This document shows positions 21,478-31,966 of a stretch of DNA of 64,000 nucleotides, one piece after another (positions within the stretch are counted from its first letter, which is position 1; the number at the start of each line of letters is the position of its first letter). Below the pieces are notes generated by a model. It was not told the origin of the DNA. It searched no databases and was given only the letters and a program-made list of their open reading frames with translations. The DNA is from Trichomonas vaginalis G3. Its lineage: Eukaryota; Parabasalia; Trichomonadida; Trichomonadidae. The stretch lies in NCBI RefSeq assembly GCF_026262505.1, contig NC_067207.1, positions 6,208,252-6,272,251 on the forward strand, read 5' to 3'. Both the position numbers and the translations under genes were made by a program.

Positions 21478-21860
21478 TCTTCAGCACTTTTAATCTTTTT
21501 TCTTTTCAAGTCAAAGTTGGGCACATTATCTAAGTTTACTCCATGTCTAATTAGTCTCCTATATTGAGACTTAAGAGATATTTCAGTTCTATTATTGAAG
21601 AATTTGAATATATTTTTCCATTTATGCCCCATTTCTTCAATTCTTTTCAGTAATAGATAATTTTCTTCATTGGAAAACTCTTCCTTATTTAATCCTTTCT
21701 GAAGATAAAATAACCATCTGTCTTTGCATTGTCTTGCATTTTTTGTTTCCATGTTGAAGGCTATGAAATTCCAATTAATATCCTTGTTATTGGTGTATAT
21801 TCTTTCCACTAGATATCTGAGTTTGTTATCTTCTTCTTGGGTAAAAGGGTTGCGAGGCAT
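21378..21860 (-). CDS. R2R3 Myb-like DNA-binding protein, 3' end replaced by MULE sequence
   Basis: The ATG at 21860 lies directly in GGCTTCATTATGCC, so a TCATTA initiator overlaps the start, as in many trichomonad genes. Residues 1-55 form the first Myb repeat (FTQEEDNKLRYLVE ... NARQCKDRWLFYL), and residues 56-110 the second (FSNEENYLLLKRIEEMGHKWKNI ... LKSQYRRLI). A basic tail, DLKRKKIKSAEE, ends at about residue 127. From there the frame continues 33 codons inside the MULE's inverted repeat (ERYKNCSHLL...). Small R2R3 Myb proteins regulate transcription in trichomonads. Since the DNA-binding domain is intact, the fusion product may still work. The original protein probably ended within a few residues of the insertion. 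Confidence 0.88.
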   Translation of the reverse strand: MPRNPFTQEEDNKLRYLVERIYTNNKDINWNFIAFNMETKNARQCKDRWLFYLQKGLNKEEFSNEENYLLLKRIEEMGHKWKNIFKFFNNRTEISLKSQYRRLIRHGVNLDNVPNFDLKRKKIKSAEERYKNCSHLLTFWHFFVRLSKNCEEDLTKIVKM

Positions 21861-22988
21861 AATGAAGCCAAATTACACTTTCAAATTTCTTTGAATTGAT
21901 TCAACGGTTAAATATTATTTAATCGCGGTGTATTTTGAAAATTATGCAGCATTCATTAAAGTAATGTATTAATTTATTGAAAATTTTAACTGGCTACTTG
22001 GATCCTCAATTTTACAATTTTTCATCGGGATATTTGAATGAAGGCTTCAAATTTTTGAATAAGATCGTTTAGCTTTTTTATAAAGTGTTATTCACTTCTC
22101 TGCTAATTAATTATGATCAAAAATTAGAATACGATCGATAATTGAAATTTGACACTTTGAGAAGTTTACCAAATAAGTTTGACAAAATTTATAAAATCCA
22201 GGAAATGAGATCTAGTTTAATGTCATATGGAGATGCTTTATGCATTTTATTTATTTCATTCTAGAGAAACAAATCAATTAAATGCTTTAATCATGAAATT
22301 TTGATATCATTTCAATTGAAATTTATTTATTCGGATCTATTAGATATTTAATGCATTAGTCATTTTGAACCATTGCTCATCTAGTTTAATTTCATTTAAT
22401 TCAATAAAAATATTTGTTTTGCTTTATTCATTATAAATCACTTAAAATCGCACATTTTACAATATATTTGAAATATCCAACCATTACACATTAAGTATTT
22501 ATTATCAAATTCCCAAAAGGTCCAATATTTGTCACTTTTGGAAACAATCTCACAACTCATTAGCAGCTTTTTATGATTATTTTTAACAATGAGATTTCAA
22601 TCTCTAAAGTCATCCAAAAACACTATTAAACCATACAATTACGCTTTTTTTAAAATCTAATTTGAGACTTTGATTTCCAAAATCTTATAAAAATGCATAT
22701 ATGCGTAAGAAAAATAACCATTTTTTACAAAATTCACCCGATACTACATGCAATATTGAGTGTAACCTTGATTTGAATTTTCTCTTTCTTTATCTATTCA
22801 TAACTCAGGACAATAAAATAAAATGATTATATTCCATACATAAATATCACACATTTTAACACATCTAAATGAAGGAGGTGTGTCTTTTCGAAGCAACATG
22901 AGTCACCAAATTATCCGCATAAATATAATTAGATTGCTAAACTTCAAATATACAATAAATCGAAAGAATGATATATTATGTAAGAACA
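21861..22988. other. Intergenic, 1.1 kb
   Basis: Promoter side of the Myb gene and 3' side of the ankyrin gene. AT-rich, with no gene, RNA or repeat recognised. Confidence 0.5.
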
Positions 22989-24215
22989 TTATTCTTTTGC
23001 ACCATGTGAAATAAGGAGTCCAACAATTTCTTTACTATTATATGTTGTTGCAGTTTGAAGAGCAGTTTTTCCTAAACAATTCTTTATGTTGATATTTATA
23101 CCATGTGAAATAAGAACTTCGGTTACTTCTTTACTATTAAACATTGCTGCAGTATGAAGAGCAGTGTTCCCATTATGAATCTTTTCGTTGATATTTACAC
23201 CATGTGAAATAAGAAGTTCGATTATTTCTTTACTATTACATTTTGCTGCAATATGAAGAGCAGTGTACCCATTATGAATCTTTTCGTTGATATTTACACC
23301 ATGTGAAAGGAAATATTCGGAAAGGGATGGAATATTAAACACCGCTGAATATGTATAGCAATATCTAATATCATTAGTTTGATCGAAATAAACTAAAAAT
23401 GATTCAAGATTCTTATATTTCGTACAGTCTTGTAATTTGATCTTTATATTATATTCATTCATCAAGAAAGTAACAAAATCAATATTGTGTGAAATAATTG
23501 CATATTCCATACACTCAGAATCTGGTTTCTGATATTTCAAACATTCACTCATGATCTCTGGATTTCCTCCTAAAAATGAAAAATGAAGACATCTTTGAGT
23601 TATTTCTGAGTTAAATTTCGTTCTTAATAACTTGAAACAATCAACTGCTCCGTGATAACAACATATTTCAAGTAATGAATAAAAATAATAATAATAGTAA
23701 TAATAATCTGGATATAAATTACTTAAAAGTGATTGTTTTTCATCAAAATCATCTCTTTCTGTAAACATGATGAACCTTTCTTTGTCATTATTCATAATTG
23801 CTGTGTAAATTGTATTTTCTGCATGAATATCGAGATTATACAAATCATTTTGTTCAAAATCAGCAGATTTGTCTAATTTAATTCCATATTCTTTATAAAA
23901 CAAGAAGTTGGAAACAACTGGAATGCTTGTGACCTCTTCCACATGATAATCATCAGATATGAGTTTGGCAAGTGATAAATATGACTTTGTATAGCGATTA
24001 TTATACGGAATGATATTCAAAATATCTTTGATTAGACTTTTGGGAAGACACACCTTTGAATCAATCAATTCTGTTTTGATCATTTTGTAAATTGTGCTTA
24101 AATCTTCTTCTTTTTCTGTTTTCAGTTGATACAATGCAATGTATGAGTCGATATAGTATTCATAGATACTTCGCAATTCGCTGTATTTATTTGGGTGAAT
24201 GTCTTGATCAGACAT
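22989..24215 (-). CDS. Ankyrin-repeat protein of the DUF3447-type trichomonad family
   Basis: 408 aa from the ATG at 24215 (a TTTTTTTCATG context gives an initiator-like TCA at the start). Residues 1-180 match the layout of the trichomonad N-terminal region found before DUF3447/ankyrin repeats. Residues 188-300 form degenerate repeats (FLGGNPEIMSECLKYQKPD, SHNIDFVTFLMNEY). Residues 301-408 form three or four clear ankyrin repeats with GYTALHIAAKCNSKEI-type cores, nearly identical to one another, so this tail expanded recently. A Tyr run of about ten residues (around 170-180) comes from a TAT repeat. It is a likely protein-protein interaction adaptor. No membrane segment or signal peptide. It belongs to one of the largest gene families of trichomonads, so its specific partner cannot be named. 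Confidence 0.9.
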   Translation of the reverse strand: MSDQDIHPNKYSELRSIYEYYIDSYIALYQLKTEKEEDLSTIYKMIKTELIDSKVCLPKSLIKDILNIIPYNNRYTKSYLSLAKLISDDYHVEEVTSIPVVSNFLFYKEYGIKLDKSADFEQNDLYNLDIHAENTIYTAIMNNDKERFIMFTERDDFDEKQSLLSNLYPDYYYYYYYFYSLLEICCYHGAVDCFKLLRTKFNSEITQRCLHFSFLGGNPEIMSECLKYQKPDSECMEYAIISHNIDFVTFLMNEYNIKIKLQDCTKYKNLESFLVYFDQTNDIRYCYTYSAVFNIPSLSEYFLSHGVNINEKIHNGYTALHIAAKCNSKEIIELLISHGVNINEKIHNGNTALHTAAMFNSKEVTEVLISHGININIKNCLGKTALQTATTYNSKEIVGLLISHGAKE

Positions 24216-24557
24216 GAAAAAAATTAATAATTAGATATTTGATCTTACGATAGAAAATATCCATAAAATTCATTGGAAGAATAAAATTTAAAAGCTAGAT
24301 ATTGGCATTTGTACGATATAAAATATCCTTTTAATTTAAACCCATATTCACAAACTTTGCCTTCAGTTCAATTATCCCGGCAAGTTTCACTCGATTTTCT
24401 GGGGAGTAAACATAACAGAGACTTTAACTATGAAAATGAGTTTTGTATATTGATGATTTAGGCAAAATTAGATTGAAGTATCAACTCTTGTATATATAAA
24501 CACATTGCTTATATCATAATAATGTCTCTGTCCATTTCAATAAAAAAAAAATAAACG
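24216..24557. promoter_or_regulatory. Divergent promoter region, 342 bp
   Basis: Lies between the minus-strand ankyrin gene and the plus-strand DZIP1-like gene, so it must hold both promoters. Before the DZIP1-like ATG the sequence is CATTTCAATAAAAAAAAAA, a TCA-type initiator about 20 bases upstream. No other elements were identified. Confidence 0.45.
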
Positions 24558-27500
24558 ATGTATCCGATGTATCAGGGATACGGCGCCCCTAATCAAAATA
24601 GAGGGCCCGGATTCCCACCTCCACAACAAATAAAACCAGAACCGTTAGATTGGAATCTTGTTTCAATATTAGATCCCGTAATTATTCAAAAAGTAAAAGA
24701 TTTTGATTCGTTACAAAAGATTGTGACTAATTTTCTTGCAGCAAATTTCACACCAAATTGTTCTAAGATACTTCAAAATCCTCTTGCTCTGAGACTTTGT
24801 CAATTATTACAATTAGGATTTCAATTTATGGATGAATCTCAGCGTGAGCTTAAAAAAATTATCGACGAAAATGCTGTTTACAAGCAAAAAATGATCAATG
24901 CGCTAAAAAAACTCAAATCTAAACTACAACAAACAGAAGAAAAATTAAAGATTAAAAGTATTCCTTATGACAAATGTCCGATATGCTCTAAGAAGTTCAA
25001 ATCTATAGATTACGTTGATAAGCACATCATTTCTAAACATGAAGAATTATTAGATTGTTGGGAATGCATAAGAGGAAGGAAGAAACCAGAAAAAGAGCCA
25101 GAATTACAACTGGTTCTTGAAGAAATCGCAAGATTACGTGCTTCAATTAAGCAAGGAAACATTTCTACAAATCAAAATTCAGAAGATCAACTATGGATAA
25201 ATTCAGAACAATCACGCAATCAAAATGCAAGTGAGGAACTTGATGAAGCAGCACAGACACTCAGTGAATCCGTGAAACTCTGGAATGAAGTAAATAGATT
25301 TGATATCTTCAATAAACCATCAAATTACGTACCACCATCTGAAATTTCCAATCCACAGAGACCATTCTTTGTTGAAGAAAAGGATATCCATGAAAACGAA
25401 GCAGATGCTTTGGCGTTATTCGCTGCCGAAGGCGGAGAATCCCAAGAAACAGAAAATAATCAGGAAGAAGAAGAGGAAATAGATGAATCTGATATCCCTC
25501 CATCTCTAGGACTCCCTCAGGTCAATGCAAATCTTCAACCTGAACAACCACAAAGATTATTCGGTCCAAGTCCTGCAAAAGACAAAGAAAAACTCATAAA
25601 AGCGGCCAAAAAGTTCGTTTACAAGCCACAAAAGCCAATTCTCGAGACAGCCAAGAAAAGTGAAATTTCAGATTCAATTGATCACGTCAGGAAGCAAGCA
25701 GCAGCACAGGTCAAGCGATTTACCAATGCTATTAACGGTGATGCTATTACACCAACGTTTGTTCGTAGAAATATTGCAATTAATGATCCGGATTATGCAG
25801 ATTTAAGGAATTATATACAATCCAGGCTCGAACACGAGTATCCATTATCAGGAGACAAACTAGAATCACAGATAGCTCCTAGAATATCAAATAATGGAGA
25901 ATCAAGGCCAATTAACTTTAATCTCATTAAAACAGGAGAATTAAATGATGAAAGTAGGTCAGGAGTATTAAGTGAAATAACAGCATCGGATATCCATGAA
26001 GATGCCCAGGATGAATTACCTTCTTTCTCATATGAAACATTAGATCCGCCAAATTCACCAACAATTATTTCTACAGCAGCGCCTATCGTTGGTATACCAA
26101 TGAATGAACCAGAACAAACAATTTCTATTGTCGAAGAAGACATTTCTCCGAAAACAGATTCATCCAATGATTATTCTGATACAGGAGGGCTTTCTGATAT
26201 GCCAAATCCACCACATGATATGTTTAACGCCTCAGATCCACTGAAAAATCAACAAAATGTTGAAAACAAACAAAATTCTCCTCAAATTAAACAAAACCTT
26301 GATGCAAAACCACAAGTTATTGAACAGAAACCAAAGATAATAGAAACTAAACCTAAACAAGAAGAACTAAAGCCAAAAATCGAAGTTAAACAGAATTCAC
26401 CAGAAATTAAACCAAAAGTTACAGAAAATAAACCTAAACAAGTTGAATCTAAGCCTAAACTTGAAGAACTTAAACAAATTAAGCCTAAGATTGAAGAAAA
26501 GAAGTCAAATGTGGTTACTCAATTTGATATTAGGCCAGATATTAAACAGAACGAGCCAATTAAGCAGAATGTTGTTCCAGAAGAAACAAATATGACATTT
26601 GACGATGCTCCTCATGATTCTTTGCTTGAATTAGAACAAATTTTCAAACCAAAGCAAAGTCCTGAAGAAAACAAAAACATTGAAGATCAAAACAACTCAT
26701 TGTTATTACAATCTAATGTTTTAGAAGAACTGTCATCTGGATCTCATAGCGAAAACGAAGATATCACTTCAATTTCACAAAACGAGCAAATTCAGAATCC
26801 AAGTTTCTTCTCACCTATCCAGAAGAAGCAAACAGAAGTCAATGCGCATATTTCTGTCTCCAGTATCCTTCCAAAACCTAAAACAGAAAAAAAGAAGAAA
26901 GAGAAAGTTCCACAAATCAAAACGGACCTTGACAATGTCTTAGAAACCATCTCTAAATCACCACCTTCAAAGTCATCATCATCAGAAAGCGAAGAATTCT
27001 CATCAAAGCCTGAACCAGCGAAACAGAAACCTCCTTCTATACAAATCACAAACGAAGTTAGCATTGATTCACCTCTTCCTCCGAAGAAGGACATTTTGAT
27101 GACTCCACCACGTGTTTTGCCTGTCCAAAAGAGGAAAACTCCTCAACAGTTACCTATTCTTCCAGTCCAAGATGACGAAGAATTTACATTCGAAGAATCA
27201 CCAGGAAACTCTCCCGTCAGAAACAATTCATCATCATTTATTAACACATCATCACCGAGACCACATGTCTCTATGTCTCCATCAGCTATGTCGCCCACTA
27301 AACGACGTAAAATCATTGTTGTTCATGAAGATATTCCCGCCGAACCATCATCCGACATCAATCTCGAAATCAGTGATTTCCACGAAGAAATTTCTCGACG
27401 AGAAGATTCAAGCATGATTGAAGGCAGCTTCACCGAAGATCTTGCACGTGTTGAATCAGTCAACGACATTGTTTTTCCAGTCTCTCCATCCACGAAAAAG

Positions 27501-27977
27501 AAAAATTCTCCACCAAAGAATTCATCACCTCAACAGAAAAGGAAATTGTCACCTCGAAGACAAATCGAAGCTTCAAAATCAGATATTAGCAGTATCGATT
27601 TTAATTATCATGATGATCATTCTAGCAGCGGATCTCTTAGTGATGATGGCTCATTCAATATCACCGAAGAATTGCGTAAATTGGACGAATGCCATAAAAA
27701 GAACGAAATTGAAGATATTGCATCAAATTTATTCATCAAATCACCACCCGTTCCACAGCCTAAATCAAGATTATCTTCAAAACAAGTCGTTCAATTGACA
27801 GAACAACCATCTGACGACCAAAGCTCATTCTTGTTAAAGAATCGAGTTCTTCTTGGTGTCAAAAATTCAACAATTGATGATGAAAGTACTGGATTTTCAT
27901 TACTTAATGATAAACAGCAGGATTCAAAACATATCAGAAGATCGAAGAAAACTAAACAACAGACATTCGGAAAATGA
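24558..27977 (+). CDS. DZIP1/Iguana-like zinc-finger protein (basal-body/cilium assembly)
   Basis: 1139 aa. Residues 27-100 (PLDWNLVSILDPVIIQKVKDF ... LRLCQLLQLGFQFM) match the DZIP1-like N-terminal domain, followed by a coiled coil (100-135). A single C2H2 finger follows with C140, C143, H156 and H161 (CPICSKKFKS...DKHIISKH), the order seen in DZIP1/DZIP1L. In animals these proteins sit at centrioles and the transition zone and are needed for ciliogenesis and Hedgehog signalling. Here a role at flagellar basal bodies is the natural inference. Residues 200-1139 are disordered, acidic and rich in K/P/E repeats (KPKIE, KPKQVE) and Ser-Pro sites, so phosphorylation is likely. The stop is TGA. 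The plus- and minus-strand frames inside it are shadows. Confidence 0.8.
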   Translation: MYPMYQGYGAPNQNRGPGFPPPQQIKPEPLDWNLVSILDPVIIQKVKDFDSLQKIVTNFLAANFTPNCSKILQNPLALRLCQLLQLGFQFMDESQRELKKIIDENAVYKQKMINALKKLKSKLQQTEEKLKIKSIPYDKCPICSKKFKSIDYVDKHIISKHEELLDCWECIRGRKKPEKEPELQLVLEEIARLRASIKQGNISTNQNSEDQLWINSEQSRNQNASEELDEAAQTLSESVKLWNEVNRFDIFNKPSNYVPPSEISNPQRPFFVEEKDIHENEADALALFAAEGGESQETENNQEEEEEIDESDIPPSLGLPQVNANLQPEQPQRLFGPSPAKDKEKLIKAAKKFVYKPQKPILETAKKSEISDSIDHVRKQAAAQVKRFTNAINGDAITPTFVRRNIAINDPDYADLRNYIQSRLEHEYPLSGDKLESQIAPRISNNGESRPINFNLIKTGELNDESRSGVLSEITASDIHEDAQDELPSFSYETLDPPNSPTIISTAAPIVGIPMNEPEQTISIVEEDISPKTDSSNDYSDTGGLSDMPNPPHDMFNASDPLKNQQNVENKQNSPQIKQNLDAKPQVIEQKPKIIETKPKQEELKPKIEVKQNSPEIKPKVTENKPKQVESKPKLEELKQIKPKIEEKKSNVVTQFDIRPDIKQNEPIKQNVVPEETNMTFDDAPHDSLLELEQIFKPKQSPEENKNIEDQNNSLLLQSNVLEELSSGSHSENEDITSISQNEQIQNPSFFSPIQKKQTEVNAHISVSSILPKPKTEKKKKEKVPQIKTDLDNVLETISKSPPSKSSSSESEEFSSKPEPAKQKPPSIQITNEVSIDSPLPPKKDILMTPPRVLPVQKRKTPQQLPILPVQDDEEFTFEESPGNSPVRNNSSSFINTSSPRPHVSMSPSAMSPTKRRKIIVVHEDIPAEPSSDINLEISDFHEEISRREDSSMIEGSFTEDLARVESVNDIVFPVSPSTKKKNSPPKNSSPQQKRKLSPRRQIEASKSDISSIDFNYHDDHSSSGSLSDDGSFNITEELRKLDECHKKNEIEDIASNLFIKSPPVPQPKSRLSSKQVVQLTEQPSDDQSSFLLKNRVLLGVKNSTIDDESTGFSLLNDKQQDSKHIRRSKKTKQQTFGK

Positions 27978-28285
27978 TATTAATATATTTTCATTCTTGT
28001 TTATTTATATTTATTTATATTTGTATGTTATAAAGATTATATTTGTATGTTTTTTTTATATATATTAAGATATCTTTAATATAAAGTCAATTAGTAAAGT
28101 TTCTTTCTGAGATAAGAAATATCTTTATGATGAAACAGATCAAAACAAAAGATGATAAAATATGTTACAACATTTCCTGGATGCAATACATAACTTGGTT
28201 TTGATTTATTTAGATTGTAACAACTATTATTTTGTTTTGTGAAGTAATTATAACATAAGTGTGTTGATGTTAAACAAGAAAATGG
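27978..28285. other. Convergent intergenic region, 308 bp
   Basis: 3' ends of the DZIP1-like gene and the BTB gene meet here. T-rich and AT-rich, with TTAATATA-type stretches. No gene was seen. Confidence 0.5.
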
Positions 28286-29596
28286 TTAGATTTTTATTAA
28301 TTCTCCTTTGAAATCAAAAATATTAATATTGAAATAGTAACAATCATCCAGATCATTGGAAGAATTCTTTGTTTGAGTGATTTTGAAAGCAACAAAATAA
28401 TCTTTAGTTTGAAGTGGAAATTCTTTGATTTCGCGAATTTGAAATTCATATGACTGATTTTCTAATAAAATACATGTTCCATCTTCTTTGATACCTTCTA
28501 GATTCCAACTTCTTAATAAATTATAATCATCGTCACATATCGATCGTATAATATATGATTTTGGTTTTAATTTATATCCTTTAAGATCAGCTTTCACCCA
28601 TGAATTAGGTTCATTATCTGTATAGAACTCAGAATCATCTGAATATGAATTTATATTGGATAAAGGTTCATCAATAATAGAAGAAGCAGTCATTTCCATG
28701 TGAATTTCTTGAGAAACTTTTTCTACAAATTTAGATTCAACAATAATACTAAATGATTCATTTGATATTTTAAATTGATTTTGAGCTTTTTGTTTTTCGA
28801 AAGATGCAATAATTTGGTTTGAGATTTCAAAGCGATTTCTTATTTTCGAATGATAATTTTTCAGTGTTTCATTATAAATAGTTAAAAGACTAGATTCAAA
28901 TGAGTTTTCAACTGAAAAATGATAAAGAGAGTCATAAACTTCTGATGAACAAAATTGTAAATTGACATATCGAAATAATTCAAATAATGAATTGTTCTTT
29001 CTGCACGTATCTAAAAGTAACAAACATAGTTTGTCTTCATTTTCGATTTTGAGTTCTTTAGATATCAAAATTTTTTCACAAAATTCAAAACCATTTTTAC
29101 AAAAATTAGAAATGATACAATCATCATTCAAACTGTACAAATGTGAACAAATGTACTCGATGCATTCATTCATCATAGAAAAATCATTTTCTAATGCAGA
29201 GATTTCGTACTTCTGAAAAACGTTTTCGTTTGTAAGAGATTTATCTGATTTAACATGATCTGAATATATCTGTATGAGTATTTGATTTCCAAAATATTTA
29301 CCAATCTCGAATATGTCATGATAATGAGGTTCGTCTGCTTCAAACTCGAGTTTGCCTGTTTCTATGAAGTTTAAAACGATATCGATTGAATCTTGACATA
29401 TGATGTCTAAATGTGTATTCAATGATGTGATTGATTTATCAATAAAATACTTTTCTTTGATTAAATCTGAAAAACAAATCGCTGAAGACTTCTTCGTTTG
29501 GATGATTCGATCATTAATATTGATACGAAATGTACCACATTCAGTAATAACATGTGCACGCTTTAATTCATTACACAATTTTGATATTTGAACCAT
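28286..29596 (-). CDS. BTB/POZ-domain protein with C-terminal discoidin-like domain
   Basis: The start was chosen at the ATG 29596 (MVQISKL; TTTTCAAAATG context). An upstream in-frame ATG at 29665 would add 23 residues rich in Lys/Phe. 436 aa. Residues 10-120 are a BTB-like fold (FRININDRIIQTKKSSAICFS ... DSIDIVLNFIETGKL), residues 120-260 a BACK-like helical region (NVFQKYEISALENDFSMM), and the C-terminus (330-436) a beta-rich domain with WNLEGIKEDGT and YYFNINIFDF, resembling the discoidin/F5-8C-like domain of BTBD9-type proteins. BTB proteins can be adaptors for cullin ubiquitin ligases. This is an expanded trichomonad family. Alternative: a BTB protein with an unrelated beta-sandwich tail. 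Confidence 0.78.
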   Translation of the reverse strand: MVQISKLCNELKRAHVITECGTFRININDRIIQTKKSSAICFSDLIKEKYFIDKSITSLNTHLDIICQDSIDIVLNFIETGKLEFEADEPHYHDIFEIGKYFGNQILIQIYSDHVKSDKSLTNENVFQKYEISALENDFSMMNECIEYICSHLYSLNDDCIISNFCKNGFEFCEKILISKELKIENEDKLCLLLLDTCRKNNSLFELFRYVNLQFCSSEVYDSLYHFSVENSFESSLLTIYNETLKNYHSKIRNRFEISNQIIASFEKQKAQNQFKISNESFSIIVESKFVEKVSQEIHMEMTASSIIDEPLSNINSYSDDSEFYTDNEPNSWVKADLKGYKLKPKSYIIRSICDDDYNLLRSWNLEGIKEDGTCILLENQSYEFQIREIKEFPLQTKDYFVAFKITQTKNSSNDLDDCYYFNINIFDFKGELIKI

Positions 29597-30032
29597 TTTG
29601 AAAATAAAAAAAAGTTGGATTTTTTTTTTGCTTTGTACGAAATCTTTGAAAGATGCCATCATCATTAGGTTTTATTGTACATAAGACATAAAATATTTAC
29701 TACATCAATAGACAAAATACACGAGCATTTAAATTATGATTGAATATCATGAACTCTTTTCATTCGTGAATGAGACGATATGAGTTATTTGTTCAAAGTC
29801 AAAATCATCCATATACAGTCTAAAAATAAAAATCTGATGTCATTATGAAATAGATCGGAATTGCAAAAAATATGAGTAAAATTCGTAATATTTCCAAATA
29901 AATATCTTTAGATATGGTCGAGCGGCCATGGAATTTGCATAACATGTATATGAACAATATAAAAATAAATGAATGGATAATTAAAAAAAGACTACAAATA
30001 ATTTTAATCAGATCTCTTATGATAAATAAGAT
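29597..30032. other. Intergenic, 436 bp
   Basis: Promoter of the BTB gene and 3' region of the 149-aa gene. AT-rich; nothing else was recognised. Confidence 0.45.
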
Positions 30033-30482
30033 TCATCCTAAGAGTTTGTCAAGTGCAGATACAGTTGATGATAATGGAACACACAGTGATGTTTGATATC
30101 CATTGTCAAAGTAAAGATCAGACAAAGCTCTCATGGAACTCTTAGCGCTATCATATTTGCTTTTATGGAGCTTAAGTTCATTAACCATTTTAGTAAATTT
30201 TGCTGTCGGAACTGTGTTTGTACTTTTTCTTTTTCGAAATCTTTTTGGAGTAAGATCAAGATTATTGGAAATCTTTTGAGCTGCATTCTTAACGAAATCT
30301 TTTGAGTCATCGTATGAGTGGGACCGCATTATTTTGCGCTGAACAACTGATGAAAGAATAATTGATTCGTTCAATGAATCTTCAAGCTCTGTTTCTCTCA
30401 GCTTTCCAATAAATTCACAACTATTATTAACACTTTTAGATAGCTTCATTCCCCCTAGAGGTGCAAGATGACTTCTTTCCAT
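30033..30482 (-). CDS. Small basic hypothetical protein, 149 aa
   Basis: The ATG at 30482 lies 16 bases after TCTCATAATTTTC, an initiator-like motif. The protein begins MERSHLAPLGG. The middle carries LTPKRFRKRKS (around residue 78), a likely nuclear localisation patch with a TP site. The C-terminal part is helical (KFTKMVNELKLHKSKYDS) and ends in a Ser/Val-rich tail. The family is not recognised. It may be a small nuclear or chromatin-linked protein, based on basic composition only. Confidence 0.6.
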   Translation of the reverse strand: MERSHLAPLGGMKLSKSVNNSCEFIGKLRETELEDSLNESIILSSVVQRKIMRSHSYDDSKDFVKNAAQKISNNLDLTPKRFRKRKSTNTVPTAKFTKMVNELKLHKSKYDSAKSSMRALSDLYFDNGYQTSLCVPLSSTVSALDKLLG

Positions 30483-31083
30483 TGTATTGAAAATTATGAG
30501 AAATGTTCTGTCAAGAATTCAAAGGATAGTTTTTCTCCTTTGGATCAACCTATATGCTTTTATTAACATATACAGCAAATGTAATTACTTTCTAATTCAA
30601 TTATATATAGAATTCTATTTCTGAAAGTTACCGCAATTTTTGAATAGCCATCTTCAATGAATTGAAAGAGAAGATAAATTGAATATGCGAATTTCTTCCT
30701 ATTCTAAATACTATCTTTAACAATATTTTTAAATTTGAACGAGAAAACAGTTTACCGGATAATTTCTTTGCAGGAAAATCAAAAATGAATCATATTTAAA
30801 TGTAAATAATGTGAATAAAATCGAAAAATAGCAATTGATGATTTTTTATTTGAATCATTTTTTAAAATTTAAAGAATGGAAAACGATATTAATAGGATAC
30901 ACTTAATGGTTGAAATACATCACAAAAATAGATCCAAAATGAAATTTTTGTAATATGATTGTACGATATAACAATATCGATTTTTATCTTCATAAAAAAA
31001 TACAACTAAATGATGAAATATCGTTAGAGAATGAGGAATGAGGTATTTTTTTATGTTGATTTTTTGATAGAGAATTATTACAT
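30483..31083. other. Intergenic, 601 bp
   Basis: AT-rich, with no reading frame of note and no recognised repeat. Confidence 0.45.
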
Positions 31084-31476
31084 TTATGGTTGTATGGCAC
31101 CATCATTTTGATGGGGCAACTCATAGCCAGCTTGCTGAGGATATTGTTGACATTGAGGATATCCTTGTTGCGGTGGATATGCATATTGAGATTGCGCATA
31201 TGGATCTGGATAAGGAGAATTTCCATATTGGTATGGTTGCGGTTGATTTTGATATTGCTGCTGATTATAATAAGTAGCATTTGGATCTTGAGGATAACCT
31301 TGCTGATAATTTGGATTATTATATGTATTTGGTGGTGGAACATTTGGTGGATTTTGGGCATCTTTTATCGATTCATCATTAGATTTGACTTCTTTTGGTT
31401 TAAAGCAGCATTTCTTTTTCTTTTTCAATCGGAAAATTATTAAAATAATGATACCAACTACAACGAATAGAGCCAT
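31084..31476 (-). CDS. Small single-pass membrane protein with Gln/Tyr/Pro-rich tail
   Basis: The ATG at 31476 is preceded in frame by TAA, so the start is fixed. TTCATTGG lies 14 bases upstream (initiator-like). Residues 2-16 (ALFVVVGIIILIIF) form one membrane helix, followed at once by RLKKKKKCCFK, a strong stop-transfer patch with possible palmitoylation cysteines. Residues 45-130 are disordered and rich in P, Q, Y, N and G (QQGYPQ, YPPQQ). The tail resembles the cytoplasmic tails of trichomonad surface proteins. Here the extracellular part is absent, so the protein is almost all cytosolic tail. The family is unknown. Confidence 0.65.
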   Translation of the reverse strand: MALFVVVGIIILIIFRLKKKKKCCFKPKEVKSNDESIKDAQNPPNVPPPNTYNNPNYQQGYPQDPNATYYNQQQYQNQPQPYQYGNSPYPDPYAQSQYAYPPQQGYPQCQQYPQQAGYELPHQNDGAIQP

Positions 31477-31966
31477 CCAACCCCAATGAACATTTTTTTA
31501 CTACTGTAATGCCTACGACGCCTATATAAAGCACTTCTTTGCTGATTAAATATACATTCTATCGGGATAAACAGAAGAAATAGTAATGGGATCATTCGGC
31601 TAAGAATCTATATTTTTGAATTTGTCAACGGCGCCTCACAAAATTTAAATGCATGACAATAAAATTAAATACTTGATTTCATTATTGATGTTTTTTGAGA
31701 GCGTTAATTTTTTATCCCCGCCAAAGATCCTGATCAACATTGGCATTCTCACCGAATTTTCAATTGTTGGTCATTTATGAAATTAAGACTAATGTCGCTT
31801 TTGATATAACACATTGAAATTTTTTCCCCACAACAACCCAAATTAATATCGTTAAGCCTTTATTCTTTTAAATCTGAATTCAAACTTCCCGAATTCAGTC
31901 GCTCAGCAAATTATGCTATGTAAATTTTTGTAAAGTACCAAAAAGTCAGATTTTTAATCCCAAAAC
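31477..31966. promoter_or_regulatory. Divergent promoter region, 490 bp
   Basis: Between the minus-strand membrane protein and the plus-strand methyltransferase-like gene. No gene was seen. The stretch TTTTTTATCCCCGCC near 31710 stands out as GC-richer, but it has no identified role. Confidence 0.45.

Noticed and set aside
13480-21490. Exact target-site duplication for the MULE
   Set aside because: Flanks share only a loose GCTGAAGA / CTTGAAAT similarity, not a clear duplication.
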